Positions 23,640 through 35,721 of a stretch of 64,000 bases of DNA are shown here, in pieces (positions within the stretch are counted from its first letter, which is position 1; each line of letters opens with the position of its first letter). The stretch comes from Streptoalloteichus hindustanus (GTDB lineage: Bacteria > Actinomycetota > Actinomycetes > Mycobacteriales > Pseudonocardiaceae): the NCBI RefSeq assembly GCF_900129375.1, contig NZ_FQVN01000001.1, positions 930,001 to 994,000 of the forward strand, read 5' to 3'. Both the position numbers and the translations under genes were made by a program. Below the pieces are notes generated by a model. It made no database searches. It had not been told where the DNA came from and saw nothing but the letters and a program-made list of their open reading frames with translations.

Positions 23640-24429
23640 ACCGAGCAGGCGCGTGCCGACGGGAACACCCCGTAGGCACAGCGGCTGACCGAGCGCTCCA
23701 CGTCGGGCGGCGTGCCCCCAACAGCACCGTCGTCCGAGTCCCGGCAGCGACATCACCAACCAACGGTGCCACCCCGTCACAGGACGACGGGAGCTGCCGG
23801 GGCAGCGGGGTGAACCCAGGGGACGCGGGGACCGGAACGGCCTCAGGTCGGAGGGGGCTTCGGGGCACGGGGACGCCGTTCCACACCACCCACCAACGCC
23901 CGGCCCTTCCGGGCAAGAAAGGAGGCGATGCCCACCACCATGAACAACCAACGAGGGTGCCCCGTGGCCGGCAGGCCCAGCAGAACCCAGCCACCAGCCA
24001 CGGGGCCACCCCAGCGCGCCCTCATCCCAGTCCGCCGACCACAGCAGAAACGATCAGTCAGCGGGGCTGACGCGCGCACGAACGCGCATCTGTGGCAGGC
24101 CAACGTCATGCCGGCCGCCCCCGGTGGATCTTTCGCGAGGCGAGCGGTAGGCGGGCTTGGGTGGGGCTGGGGAGAGGGGAGTGAGGCATGTGGGTGGAGA
24201 ACGCGATGAGCGGTTGCTTGGTGGCGATGAGCGGTGAGGGTCGGCGCTGGGTGAGGGATGGGGACGGCGGGGGGTGGTGCGGGCTCCTGTCAGTCGACTG
24301 GCTGGTGGGGCGGCGTTCGCCGTGCCGGAGCGACCGGTTGCCGACGCGGAGTTATTGATCGGACTCCTGGTGCCGTTGTGTGGGGTGAGGGCGCCGGACG
24401 GCACCCCGGAGCAGAGGAGGCGACTGGCA
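23640..24429. other. Long gap between tad operon and primase-like gene
   Basis: About 790 bp with base composition less biased than in genes. No plus-strand gene is convincing. One small minus-strand frame (23843-24025) is listed separately. Near the end, GCGATGAGCGGT occurs twice (about 24203 and 24226). The segment may be partly decayed DNA at the end of the tad operon. Confidence 0.4.
23843..24025 (-). CDS. Possible small membrane protein
   Basis: A 60-residue frame with a hydrophobic core (GGWVLLGLPATG, then WLFMVVGIASFL) followed by a basic tail KGRALVGGVERRPRAPKPPPT, as in single-span membrane proteins with a positive cytoplasmic end. There is no good ribosome-binding site, and third codon positions are only moderately GC-rich. 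It lies in the gap after the tad operon, opposite in direction. The frame could be chance; no family is recognised. Confidence 0.25.
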   Translation of the reverse strand: MRARWGGPVAGGWVLLGLPATGHPRWLFMVVGIASFLARKGRALVGGVERRPRAPKPPPT

Positions 24430-25065
24430 ATGGAGTGGTCGGATAGTTGGCGCGGGGCGTTCCGGATCGAGCTGCGCGCCGAGGCCATCGGGATGGCGTG
24501 GCGTGGTTGGCCGGTGCTGCCCGGCACCTATCCGGCAGGACTTCGGTGGGAGGGCCGCGACGGCGCGCGGAACGAGGGTCCGGTGCCGGTGCACCAGGAC
24601 TGGGCCCAGCGCGTCGGCACCGACCCCGAGCAGGTCGCCTCGTGGTGGAGTGGGCGGCCGTACACCCTCCTGGTCGCGACCGGGTTCGTCGTGGATGCGG
24701 TGGAAGTGGGCGGCGAACTGGGCAGGGCGACCGCGGCCGCTCTGCGCGCGGCAGGGGTGCCGGTGCCCATCGCCGCCACCCCGACCGGGCGGTGGTTGTT
24801 CCTGATCGCGTCGGAACCGGGCTCGGGGCGCGACTCCGGGGCTCTGCGGTCCGGGTTGGGCGAGCACCAGGACATCACCCTGCACGCCAGGGGGAGTTGG
24901 ATTCCGCTGCCGCCCTCGCCGTTCCAGCACGGCGTGGTGCACTGGCGGGTCAGGCCGCAGGTGTGCGGCTGGCAGTTGCCGGACATCGACGTGGTGCGGG
25001 ACGCCCTGCTGTCCGCGTTGCACAGCACCGGCGCGGACCGGTCGCTGACGGCCAGCAGGACCTGA
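24430..25065 (+). CDS. Primase-polymerase-like domain protein
   Basis: A 211-residue protein resembling the N-terminal primase/polymerase (Prim-Pol) domain proteins of actinobacteria. It starts MEWSDSWRGAFRIELRA; RGWPVLPGTYPAG, TLLVATGFVVDAVEV and the closing SWIPLPPSPFQHGVVHWR fit the fold. Active Prim-Pols carry a DxD or DxE pair for metal binding; here only VVDAVEV is seen, so catalysis is uncertain. GAGGAGG about 9 nt upstream supports ATG 24430 over the longer frame from 24274. It converges on the helicase gene, 67 bp away. It may serve repair or be a regulatory relic. Confidence 0.6.
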   Translation: MEWSDSWRGAFRIELRAEAIGMAWRGWPVLPGTYPAGLRWEGRDGARNEGPVPVHQDWAQRVGTDPEQVASWWSGRPYTLLVATGFVVDAVEVGGELGRATAAALRAAGVPVPIAATPTGRWLFLIASEPGSGRDSGALRSGLGEHQDITLHARGSWIPLPPSPFQHGVVHWRVRPQVCGWQLPDIDVVRDALLSALHSTGADRSLTASRT

Positions 25066-25132
25066 TGACGATGTTGGAGGTGCGTGTCGACCGGACGCCG
25101 GATTCCGTGACCGGCGGGCGGGTCGACCCACC

Positions 25133-27478
25133 TCAGGCGCTGGTCGCCGCCCCGTCGGCCCGGATGGTCCGGAGCACGACGTCCAGGACGGCCACCGCGC
25201 CCGCCTTGTCCAGTGGCTCGTTGCCGTTGCCGCACTTCGGCGACTGAACACAGGACGGGCACCCCGCCGGGCACTCGCAGGACGCGATCGCCTCCCGCGT
25301 CGCGGACAACCAGGGGACCAGCGCGGCGAAGCCGCGGTCGGCGAAGCCGGCTCCCCCGGGATGACCGTCGTGCACGAACACCGTCGCCTCCCCGGTGTCA
25401 GCGTGCAGGGCAGTGGACACCCCGCCGATGTCCCACCGGTCACAGGTCGCGAACAGCGGTAGCAGGCCGATCGCGGCGTGCTCGGCGGCGTGCAGCGCGC
25501 CGGGGACGCGCGCCGGAACCAGACCGGCGCCCCCCGGCGCGCTGCCGCGCAGCAGGTCGGCGTGCACCGTGTACCAGACCGCGCGGGTGCGCAGCGTCCG
25601 CGGCGGGAGGTCGAGCGGCACCTGGTCGAGGACCTGCCCCGAGGGCAGGCGTCGGAGGTAGCTGGTGACCTGGGTCGTCACCTCGACCTCGCCGAGGCAG
25701 ACGGTCACGCCGCGGTGCTTTCGCTCCTGGGCCGTGCGGACGACGGCGATGTCGATGACGTCGCGGGGGACCGTTGTCCATTCCGGATCCTCGGCGTGCA
25801 CCAGGGCCAGGCCGCCGTCGAGGTCCAGGTCGTCGACCACGTAGGACGAGCCCTGGTGCAGGTACAGCGCGCCGGGGTGCACGGTCGCGCAGGCGGAGGC
25901 GGGGTCGACGGTGCCCAGGAGGCGCCCCGTGTCGGCCTCCACCACGGCCACCTGTTCGCCGCCGGAGCCCCGGATGTCCACCTCGGAGTGCGGGCGGTCG
26001 CGCGCGACCCAGTACCAACCCGCCGGCCGTCGCCGCACCACCCCGTCGGCGACCAGCGCCTCCAGGGCCTCGAGCGCGGCGTCGCCGCCCAGGGCCGGCA
26101 GCTCCTCCGGCGGGATGGGCAGCTCCGCCGCCGCGCAGGCGAGTTGCGGGGCGAGCACGTAGGGGTTGCCCGGGTCGAGCACCGTGGCCTCGACCGGGCG
26201 GTCCAGCATCGCGTGGGGGTGGTGCACCAGGTACGTGTCGAGCGGGTCGTCCCTGGCCACGAACACCACCAGCGCGCCGTCCCCCGCCCGGCCGGCGCGG
26301 CCGGCCTGTTGCCAGAACGAGGCGAGCGTGCCGGGGTACCCGGCGACCACGACGGCGTCGAGTCCGGCGATGTCGACCCCGAGTTCGAGCGCGTTGGTGG
26401 TGGCGACGCCGAGCAGTTCCCCGTCGGCGAGCGCCCGTTCGAGGGCCCGTCGTTCCTCCGGCAGGTACCCGCCCCGGTAGGCGGCGACCCGGTCGGCCAG
26501 TGAACTGTCCACTTCGGACAGTTGGCGGCGGGCGCCCAGCGCGGTGAGCTCGGCGCCGTGCCGCGACCGGACGAACGTCAGCGTCCGCGCGCCCTCCACC
26601 ACGAGGTCGGTCAGGATGCGGGCCGCCTCCGCCCCGGCCGAGCGCCGCACCGGCGCCCCGTTCTCGCCAGCCAGCTCCTCCAGCAGGGGCGGCTCCCACA
26701 GGGCGATCGTGCGCGCCCCGCGGGGCGAGTCGTCCTCGGCCACCGCCACGCAGTCCACCCCGGACAGCGCCGAGGCGGAGCGGGCGGGATCGGCGACGGT
26801 CGCCGACGCCAACACGAACACCGGTGTGGCCCCGTAGCGCCGAGCGACCCGGTGCAGGCGGCGCAACAGCAGGGCGACGTGCGAGCCGAACACGCCGCGG
26901 TAGGCGTGGCATTCGTCGACCACGACGAAGGCGAGGCGGCGGAAGAACGTCGCCCAGCGCCCGTGGGCGGGCAGCACCCCGCGGTGCAGCATGTCGGGAT
27001 TGGTGAACACCCAGCGGGCATGGGCCCGGACCCAGTCGCGGTCCGCCATCGGGGTGTCCCCGTCGTAGGCCGCCGCGCGCACCCCCGGGAGGTCGAGTTC
27101 GGACACCGCGCGGAGCTGGTCGGCGCCGAGGGCCTTGGTGGGCGCGAGGTAGAGCGCGGTGGCCCTGGTGTCGGCGAGGAGCCGCGAGAGCACGGGGAGC
27201 TGGTAGGCGAGGGACTTGCCGGAGGCCGTTCCGGTCGCGACCACCACGTGCTGGCCGCTGTGCGCGAACTCGGCGGCCGTCGCCTGGTGCGTCCACGGGA
27301 GCGCCACTCCTCGGTCGCGAAACGCCTCGCGCACCTCGGGTGGTGTCCACTTCGGCCACTCGACGGCGCGCGCGTGCCGCTCGGGCACGTGGGCGACGTG
27401 GGTCAGCGGGTCCTCGCCGGCGGGAACGCCGGCCAGCACCCGGTTCAGCAGCGCGTGTCCGCGGTCCTGTCCACCCAC
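25133..27478 (-). CDS. DEAD/DEAH helicase with DUF1998 zinc domain (MrfA/YprA-like)
   Basis: A 781-residue superfamily 2 helicase, counterpart of M. tuberculosis Rv3649 and of B. subtilis MrfA, which acts in repair of mitomycin-type DNA damage. Motifs in order: Walker A ATGTASGKS (about residue 80), VVVDECHAYRG, SATVADP, TNALELGVDIAGLDAV, QAGRAGRAGDGALVVF. The C-terminal DUF1998 region ends in the zinc site CECPAGCPSCVQSPKCG. GTG 27478 gives the usual N-terminus GGQDRGHALLNRVLAG; no clear ribosome-binding site is seen, and a longer frame to 27658 lacks family support. It is divergent from the H+-pyrophosphatase. Confidence 0.9.
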   Translation of the reverse strand: MGGQDRGHALLNRVLAGVPAGEDPLTHVAHVPERHARAVEWPKWTPPEVREAFRDRGVALPWTHQATAAEFAHSGQHVVVATGTASGKSLAYQLPVLSRLLADTRATALYLAPTKALGADQLRAVSELDLPGVRAAAYDGDTPMADRDWVRAHARWVFTNPDMLHRGVLPAHGRWATFFRRLAFVVVDECHAYRGVFGSHVALLLRRLHRVARRYGATPVFVLASATVADPARSASALSGVDCVAVAEDDSPRGARTIALWEPPLLEELAGENGAPVRRSAGAEAARILTDLVVEGARTLTFVRSRHGAELTALGARRQLSEVDSSLADRVAAYRGGYLPEERRALERALADGELLGVATTNALELGVDIAGLDAVVVAGYPGTLASFWQQAGRAGRAGDGALVVFVARDDPLDTYLVHHPHAMLDRPVEATVLDPGNPYVLAPQLACAAAELPIPPEELPALGGDAALEALEALVADGVVRRRPAGWYWVARDRPHSEVDIRGSGGEQVAVVEADTGRLLGTVDPASACATVHPGALYLHQGSSYVVDDLDLDGGLALVHAEDPEWTTVPRDVIDIAVVRTAQERKHRGVTVCLGEVEVTTQVTSYLRRLPSGQVLDQVPLDLPPRTLRTRAVWYTVHADLLRGSAPGGAGLVPARVPGALHAAEHAAIGLLPLFATCDRWDIGGVSTALHADTGEATVFVHDGHPGGAGFADRGFAALVPWLSATREAIASCECPAGCPSCVQSPKCGNGNEPLDKAGAVAVLDVVLRTIRADGAATSA

Positions 27479-27740
27479 GACGTCGAGCGTGTCACACGGG
27501 ACTGACAGGACAGCCCGCGAGTGGCCGAACGCGGAGGAAGGAAAACTTCGCACTGTAAACAACCATATGGGTGATCGAGAAACCACGAGCCCGAGCTCGG
27601 GTCTACCGTGGACGGTCCTTTGCTGCTCTCCGCGTCTGCCTCCTTCCGTTCCGTGCAACTTGATCGATACAAAAGCGCGATACTGCGCCGTTCGAGAGCG
27701 GTGAGGGTCACACAGTGAACTGAGCCACTAGACGGCGGAA
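27479..27740. other. Helicase upstream region, no gene seen
   Basis: This gap is lower in GC than its surroundings. It holds a 12-bp perfect palindrome CCCGAGCTCGGG (27590-27601) and no credible frame. In mycobacteria a cspA gene stands in this neighbourhood; none is found here. Confidence 0.5.
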
Positions 27741-27807
27741 TAGACTCCGCGCTCGTGACGCCGCCCACACGGGCGGCGCGCTTCTTCCCCGGCGTCGGAG
27801 CCGACGC
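27741..27807 (+). promoter_or_regulatory. hppA promoter and two-hairpin leader
   Basis: A -10 box TAGACT (27741-27746) is followed by CGCCGCCC-ACAC-GGGCGGCG (27759-27778), a short pyrimidine run, and GCGTCGG-AG-CCGACGC (27792-27807). The hairpins fall in the roughly 100-nt leader before hppA and could act in attenuation or mRNA stability. No known riboswitch is recognised. Confidence 0.45.
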
Positions 27808-27855
27808 AACCGCCGGCTCCTGGCGCCCACATAGCAGTCGTCACCAGGAGGACGG

Positions 27856-30144
27856 ATGTCCCGGCTGATCCTCGCGGAGGGCCTGCAGCTCTCCGGTGGT
27901 GACCGCGGTGTTGTCGCCGTGGTCGCCGTGGTCGCCCTGGCCGCCCTCGCCGTCGGGTACGTCCTGCTCCGGGAGGTGCTGGCCGCCGGCCAGGGCACCC
28001 CGAAGATGCAGGACATCGCCAGGGCGGTGCAGGAGGGCGCGGCGGCCTACCTCAACCGCCAGTTCCGAACGCTCGCCGCGTTCGTCGTGATCGTGTTCCT
28101 GCTGCTGTTCCTGTTGCCGGCCGACGACGTCGGCGAGCGGGTCGGGCGGTCGTTGTTCTTCGTCGTCGGCGCCGGTTTCTCCGCGGCCATCGGCTATCTC
28201 GGCATGTGGCTGTCCACCCGCGCCAACGTGCGGGTGGCGGCGGCGGCGCGCGAGGACAGCGGCCGGGAGCGGGCGATGCGGGTGGCCTTCCGCACCGGCG
28301 GCGTCGTGGGGATGACGACCGTCGGCCTGGGCCTGCTCGGCGCGGCCGTCGTCGTGCTCGTCTACGCCGGACAGGCGCCCAAGGTGTTGGAGGGCTTCGG
28401 GTTCGGCGCGGCGTTGCTGGCGATGTTCATGCGGGTCGGCGGCGGCATCTTCACCAAGGCCGCCGACGTCGGCGCGGACCTGGTCGGCAAGGTCGAGCAG
28501 AACATCCCCGAGGACGACCCCCGCAACGCCGCCACCATCGCCGACAACGTGGGCGACAACGTGGGCGACTGCGCGGGCATGGCGGCCGACCTGTTCGAGT
28601 CCTACGCGGTCACGCTGGTCGCGTCGCTCATCCTCGGCACGGCCGCCTTCGGCGTGCAGGGGCTGTTGTTCCCGCTCATCGTGCCGGCGATCGGTGTGCT
28701 CACCGCGGTCATCGGGGTGTACGTCACCAACGCCAAGCCGGGGGAGAGCGGGCTGGCGGCGATCAACCGCTCGTTCTACATCTCGGCGATCATCTCCGCG
28801 GTGCTGTGCACGGTCGCCGCGTTCGCCTACCTGCCGGCGAGCTTCTCCGCGCTCAGCGGTGGTGAGCGGACCGAGGGCAACCCGGCGCTGGTCGCGGCCG
28901 TCGCCGTGATCATCGGCATCGTGCTCGCGGGGGTCATCCTGTGGCTCACCGGGTACTTCACCGGCACCGAGCACCGTCCGGTGCGCGACGTCGGCAAGAC
29001 CTCGCTGACCGGTGCGGCCACGGTGATCCTGTCCGGGATCTCGGTGGGCTTCGAGTCGGCGGTCTACACGGCGATCGTCATCGGGGGCGCGGTCTACGGC
29101 GCGTTCCTGCTCTCGGGGTCGGTCACGGTCGCCCTGTTCGCCATCGCGCTGGCCGGCTGCGGCCTGCTCACCACGGTCGGCGTGATCGTCGCGATGGACA
29201 CCTTCGGCCCGGTGAGCGACAACGCCCAGGGCATCGCGGAGATGTCCGGCGACGTGCACGGTCAGGGCGCGCAGATCCTCACCGAGCTGGACGCGGTGGG
29301 CAACACCACCAAGGCGATCACCAAGGGCATCGCGATCGCCACCGCGGTGCTCGCCGCGAGCGCGTTGTTCGGCTCGTACAACAACGCGATCAAGGAGGCG
29401 CTCGGCAAGGTGAACGGGGTGTTCGACCTGGCCGACTTCGCGGTCTTCAGCCCGAGCACCCTGGTCGGCCTGGCCGTCGGCGCCGCGGTCGTCTTCCTGT
29501 TCTCCGGGCTCGCGGTCAACGCGGTCTCCCGGGCCGCGGGGGCCGTGGTGTTCGAGGTGCGGCGCCAGTTCCGGGACAACCCCGGGATCATGGACGGCAC
29601 CACGCGACCGGAGTACGGCCGGGTGGTGGACATCTGCACGAAGGACTCGTTGCGGGAGCTGGCGACCCCTGGCCTGCTGGCGGTGCTGGCGCCGATCGCG
29701 GTGGGCTTCGGGCTCGGTGTCGGGCCGTTGGCCGGCTACCTGGCCGGGGCCATCGCCACCGGCACCCTGATGGCGATCTTCCTCGCCAACTCCGGTGGCG
29801 CGTGGGACAACGCCAAGAAGCTGGTGGAGGACGGCTACCACGGCGGCAAGGGCTCCGAGGCGCACGCCGCCACCGTCATCGGGGACACCGTGGGCGACCC
29901 GTTCAAGGACACCGCGGGTCCCTCGATCAACCCGTTGATCAAGGTGATGAACCTGGTCTCGGTGCTGATCGCGCCGGCGGTCGTCACCTTCTCGGTGGGG
30001 TCGGGCGCGTCCCCGGTCCTGCGGGCCGTCATCGCGCTGCTCGCCCTCGCCGTCATCGTCGGCGCGATCACCGTGTCGAAGCGCAGGAGCACCGCGATCG
30101 CGGAGTCATCGCCCGCGCCCGAACCCAACAGCGCGGTGGTGTGA
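27856..30144 (+). CDS. hppA: Proton-translocating membrane pyrophosphatase
   Basis: A 762-residue, about 16-segment membrane enzyme that couples pyrophosphate hydrolysis to proton pumping. Catalytic loops are intact: DVGADLVGKVE, DNVGDNVGDCAGMAADLFESY in two parts, MDTFGPVSDNAQGIAEM and GDTVGDPFKDTAGPS. The K+-dependence position reads GNTTKAITKG, with Lys where K+-dependent enzymes have Ala, so this is the K+-independent type. AGGAGG precedes ATG 27856. A long hairpin terminator follows. Together with the soluble pyrophosphatase at 50 kb the cell has two ways to use PPi. Confidence 0.96.
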   Translation: MSRLILAEGLQLSGGDRGVVAVVAVVALAALAVGYVLLREVLAAGQGTPKMQDIARAVQEGAAAYLNRQFRTLAAFVVIVFLLLFLLPADDVGERVGRSLFFVVGAGFSAAIGYLGMWLSTRANVRVAAAAREDSGRERAMRVAFRTGGVVGMTTVGLGLLGAAVVVLVYAGQAPKVLEGFGFGAALLAMFMRVGGGIFTKAADVGADLVGKVEQNIPEDDPRNAATIADNVGDNVGDCAGMAADLFESYAVTLVASLILGTAAFGVQGLLFPLIVPAIGVLTAVIGVYVTNAKPGESGLAAINRSFYISAIISAVLCTVAAFAYLPASFSALSGGERTEGNPALVAAVAVIIGIVLAGVILWLTGYFTGTEHRPVRDVGKTSLTGAATVILSGISVGFESAVYTAIVIGGAVYGAFLLSGSVTVALFAIALAGCGLLTTVGVIVAMDTFGPVSDNAQGIAEMSGDVHGQGAQILTELDAVGNTTKAITKGIAIATAVLAASALFGSYNNAIKEALGKVNGVFDLADFAVFSPSTLVGLAVGAAVVFLFSGLAVNAVSRAAGAVVFEVRRQFRDNPGIMDGTTRPEYGRVVDICTKDSLRELATPGLLAVLAPIAVGFGLGVGPLAGYLAGAIATGTLMAIFLANSGGAWDNAKKLVEDGYHGGKGSEAHAATVIGDTVGDPFKDTAGPSINPLIKVMNLVSVLIAPAVVTFSVGSGASPVLRAVIALLALAVIVGAITVSKRRSTAIAESSPAPEPNSAVV

Positions 30145-30210
30145 GGCGCTGTTCCACCTGGTGCGCGCGGTCGCCAGGAGGGGTGACCGAGGGGGACGCG
30201 TTCGACCGGC

Positions 30211-30243
30211 ACGGGGCCGGCCCGCCCGTCGGGCCGGCCCCGT
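30211..30243 (+). terminator. hppA terminator
   Basis: ACGGGGCCGGCCCG (30211-30224) pairs perfectly with CGGGCCGGCCCCGT (30230-30243) over a 5-base loop, 67 bp after the hppA stop codon. There is no T-run. Confidence 0.75.
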
Positions 30244-30423
30244 CCGCGTGCGGGGCGGAACGGGTGGGTGAACCGCTCCGGTCGCCCGGCGACGGCCCCT
30301 GACCGGCGGTACGTTCGCGGTGGTCGTCGCGTGTCCCGGCGCCACGTCCCGGGGCCCCGCCCCGGGCGCGCCGACAACCCGAACCAAGCCCACGTGGCCG
30401 AGGCTGGCGCGAAGGGGGATCCC

Positions 30424-31116
30424 GTGCGACGTGAGCTGGTCCCGCTCCTGGCCCTGATGTCGCTCCCGTTCCTGGCGTGCACCGCGCACCAGGGGCCGAG
30501 CGACCTGACCACCGCCCCGACCGGACCCAGCACGGCTCCCACCGGGGACGCCCGCGCGCGCTGGGTGAACGCGTTCTGCGGGGTCGACGTCGACCTGCGG
30601 GCCGCGCTGGCCAGGACGCTGGGCACGCAGCCGACGGGCGCGGACACCGTGCAGCTCAGGGCCTCCTACAGCCAGTCGCTGGGCGAGGCCGCCACCGCGT
30701 TGGAGCGGGCGGTGACCACCGTGGGCGAGTTGCGGCAGTCGCCGCCGGAGCCCGCGGCGGGCGAGGTGGCCCGGCGGACCGGGGAGGCGCTGACCGGTGT
30801 GAAGCAGAGCGTCGACGCGGCGAAGCTGCGGGTCGACCAGGCCAACCCGGCGAACCCCCAGCAGTTCCAGCAGGTCGTGCAGGGTGTCAGCCAGGACCTC
30901 AAGCAGCGGCTCGACCAGTTCCGGGACCCCACGGACGAGCTGAGGGTCAGCCGGGACCTGGAACGGGCCAGGGAGCACGCGCCGAACTGCCGGCAACTGG
31001 ATGTGGCCCGTTCGACGGCGCCCACGGCGCCGACCGCCCCGGTGCCACCGGTGCCACCGGCGCCCACCACTCCCGCCACGCCGCCGACCGTGAAGTCCGT
31101 TCCGCCCACCTCCTAG
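30424..31116 (+). CDS. Putative lipoprotein with helical domain
   Basis: A 230-residue exported protein. The signal peptide MRRELVPLLALMSLPFLAC ends in a lipobox (FLAC-T), and a Thr/Pro linker follows. The middle, about residues 40-190, is mostly helical with heptad-like spacing (QSLGEAATALERAVTTVGELRQ; VQGVSQDLKQRLDQFRD), with two Cys (NAFCGVD, PNCRQLD) that may pair. It ends in a Pro/Thr-rich tail. No family is recognised. GTG 30424 is chosen for its signal peptide and GGGGGA site 5 nt upstream. It stands alone between hppA and the Rv3647c-like gene. Confidence 0.75.
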   Translation: MRRELVPLLALMSLPFLACTAHQGPSDLTTAPTGPSTAPTGDARARWVNAFCGVDVDLRAALARTLGTQPTGADTVQLRASYSQSLGEAATALERAVTTVGELRQSPPEPAAGEVARRTGEALTGVKQSVDAAKLRVDQANPANPQQFQQVVQGVSQDLKQRLDQFRDPTDELRVSRDLERAREHAPNCRQLDVARSTAPTAPTAPVPPVPPAPTTPATPPTVKSVPPTS

Positions 31117-31240
31117 ACCGGACGGCTCGCGGGCGTCCCGGGGCTGACGCCTCGGAGTGGGTGGAAATGCCCCGGAAGGGGCGGGGGAGTCGGGGGACAT
31201 GGCCTTCCTGCTATCGAACAAGCGTTCTAAGCTCGCGGGC

Positions 31241-31822
31241 GTGGGGCAGCTGTCCTTCTTCTCCGCCGACGCCAGGCCACCGCGCCTGGCGGACCTGGCC
31301 GGTCCGCTGTGCGGGCCGGGCCAGGCCGTGAGCGTCGGACGGGGCACGGCCGCGCGCGTCTCGGCCGTGGTGCCGGAGACGTGGCGGGCCGACGCGCTGC
31401 TCGCCGCGTGCGCCGAGCGCGGGGTGGCGGCGGAGGTCGCCACGTCCGAGGAGGGCTCCCCGCTGGTGCGGACGGCCTTCCACGCCGATCTCGTCCCGCT
31501 GGCGGCCGGTTGGCTGAGGGGCGCCGTGAAGGCGGTGCCCGCCGGCTTCGAGGTGGACGGGACGGTGCTCCGGTTGTGGGCTGTGGTGGCCGGACGCGCC
31601 GTGCCCGGGGGATACCTGATGGGGTTGGACGCCCACGCCCCCGACACCCACCGGCCGTTGGCCGAGGTGTTGGCCAGGGCTGGCCTGCCGGCCACGCTGG
31701 TGGGGGCGCGTGGCGGCGGCCCCGGACTGCGCGTCTCCGGCCGGCGCCGGCTGGCCCGCCTCGCCGAGTTCGTCGGCGGTCCGCCGAGCGGGTGCGGGAC
31801 CGGGGAGTGGCCGGTGATCTGA
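31241..31822 (+). CDS. Rv3647c-like conserved protein
   Basis: A 193-residue cytosolic protein of a family conserved next to topA in actinobacteria (Rv3647c, about 192 residues). The start QLSFFSADARPPRLADLAGPLCGPGQ and the central LVRTAFHADLVPLAAGWLRGAVKAVP are recognisable; the function is unknown. GTG 31241 is chosen because TAAGCT (31228-31233) ends 7 nt upstream and the length then fits the family; ATG 31199, with a purine-rich site, is an alternative. No signal peptide or membrane segment. It precedes topA by about 640 bp. Confidence 0.78.
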   Translation: MGQLSFFSADARPPRLADLAGPLCGPGQAVSVGRGTAARVSAVVPETWRADALLAACAERGVAAEVATSEEGSPLVRTAFHADLVPLAAGWLRGAVKAVPAGFEVDGTVLRLWAVVAGRAVPGGYLMGLDAHAPDTHRPLAEVLARAGLPATLVGARGGGPGLRVSGRRRLARLAEFVGGPPSGCGTGEWPVI

Positions 31823-32459
31823 CGGGACCCGGACAGCGACTTTCGCCCGAACGGAGGAATTTCGGTCCGATCAGGTGAGTGTCCCTCTCACCCGTTCGGC
31901 TGGGACGGTCGGTCAGGGGGCGGCCCGGTGGCCGTGGCACTGGGGAGGATGCCGGGAGAGGAGCGGGCGTGAGCGCGGGAGGGCGCCCGCGGCGGCCCGG
32001 GCCGGACTCGGAGAGGGGGGCGACAGAGCGGGCGGAGACAGGCAGGTCGAGCGACGGGAGGGGGTGCGGGCGAGCCCCGCGTCTCCCGGCGCGAAAGCGT
32101 TGAGAGCTGACCGGTGCGCCGGTCGAAGGACAGGAACGAGGACGGGGAACGAGGACGACACTGGGACGTCCGTGAGGTGGGCGCCTCTTCCGGGGCCCTG
32201 GCGACGAGCAAGTGACCGGCGACACCGCGGTGTCGCCCACCGGGCCGCTCGCGCGGCGGACAGCCCGGGGCGTCGCCGCGTCGTCCCGGCACTGACCGCG
32301 AGGTGACGAGGCCCACCCCGGACGGGTGGACGGGGCGGGTGGAGGCTGCTCTCCGGGCGTGTCTGTGCGAGCCTCTTCCGTCACCCGGCGCAGCGTGCGG
32401 GGCTGCAGTCGGTGCACACTGGCGGGCCGGGACATAGGTAGAGCAGAGAGCAGGGCAGC
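31823..32459 (+). other. Long purine-rich gap upstream of topA
   Basis: About 640 bp without a convincing gene. The plus strand is strongly purine-biased from about 31910 to 32160. GTGAG-TGTCCCT-CTCAC (31875-31891) may end the preceding transcript. GGAACGAGGACG appears twice near 32130-32160. GGCGACACCGCGGTGTCGCC (32217-32236) is a perfect 20-bp palindrome. A weak -10 near 32432 (CATAGGTA) would suit topA. Confidence 0.45.
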
Positions 32460-35183
<2,724 letters not shown>

Positions 35184-35224
35184 GGCGGGCGGGGGCGTCG
35201 TCGGCGCCCCTTCTGGACGGACGA

Positions 35225-35267
35225 CGTGCCCGGTGCACTGCCCCGCGGGGGCGGCGCACCGGGCACG
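35225..35267 (+). terminator. topA terminator
   Basis: CGTGCCCGGTGC (35225-35236) pairs with GCACCGGGCACG (35256-35267); the loop itself contains GCCCC/GGGGC. It lies 42 bp after the topA stop and is followed by TTCCGT. Confidence 0.8.
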
Positions 35268-35721
35268 TTCCGTCAGCTCCTCGATTCTTCGAAGCGTTGT
35301 TCGGGTGGAGTGGAGGCCACGGGTGTTCCGCTCCCGCTGGGGGTTGGGTATTCACCGCGTTCCGCGGTTGTTGGTCGTTGATCGCGGCAGTACTCCTCCC
35401 CGGCGCGTTCTTGTCGTATTCGGCATCGCGGTTGGTTCCTTCCGCTCGCCCGCCGGATGGGGGAAACGGCGGCCTCATTTTGCGATCTTGCATTCGTGCG
35501 GGAATCGTGACCGGGCGGTGCGCGCCGCGTGACGTTTCTCGATCTCCGCTCCCGGGAGGCCGGCAGCGGGGCGAGTTCGTCGGTTCGGCCGGTGCCCGGC
35601 GGTGCCCACCCGGCTCCGCGACGGCGCCCGGCCGTCAGCCGGCCCCGGCTACGCTGAGCACAGGCGGACGTGGAGTTCGCTGGTCGGATCGGGGGTGAGG
35701 ACCATCCGGACAGGTCAGGAC
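35268..35721 (+). other. AT-richer gap before the MFS fusion gene
   Basis: About 450 bp. The part 35270-35480 is clearly less GC-rich than its neighbours and has no frame with the expected codon use. It may be a decayed gene or a foreign remnant. A -10 box TACGCT (35650-35655) probably starts the MFS/TMK-like transcript near 35662. Confidence 0.45.

Noticed and set aside
27759-27778. Hairpin before hppA read as a terminator
   Set aside because: No gene on the plus strand ends upstream; it lies in the hppA leader, so it is listed as leader structure.
27841-29865. 674-residue frame antisense to hppA
   Set aside because: His/Asp/Arg-rich shadow of a conserved membrane pyrophosphatase.
31970-32104. 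44-residue GTG-started frame upstream of topA
   Set aside because: Arg/Gly-rich, non-typical codon use and no family; it reflects the purine bias of the strand.
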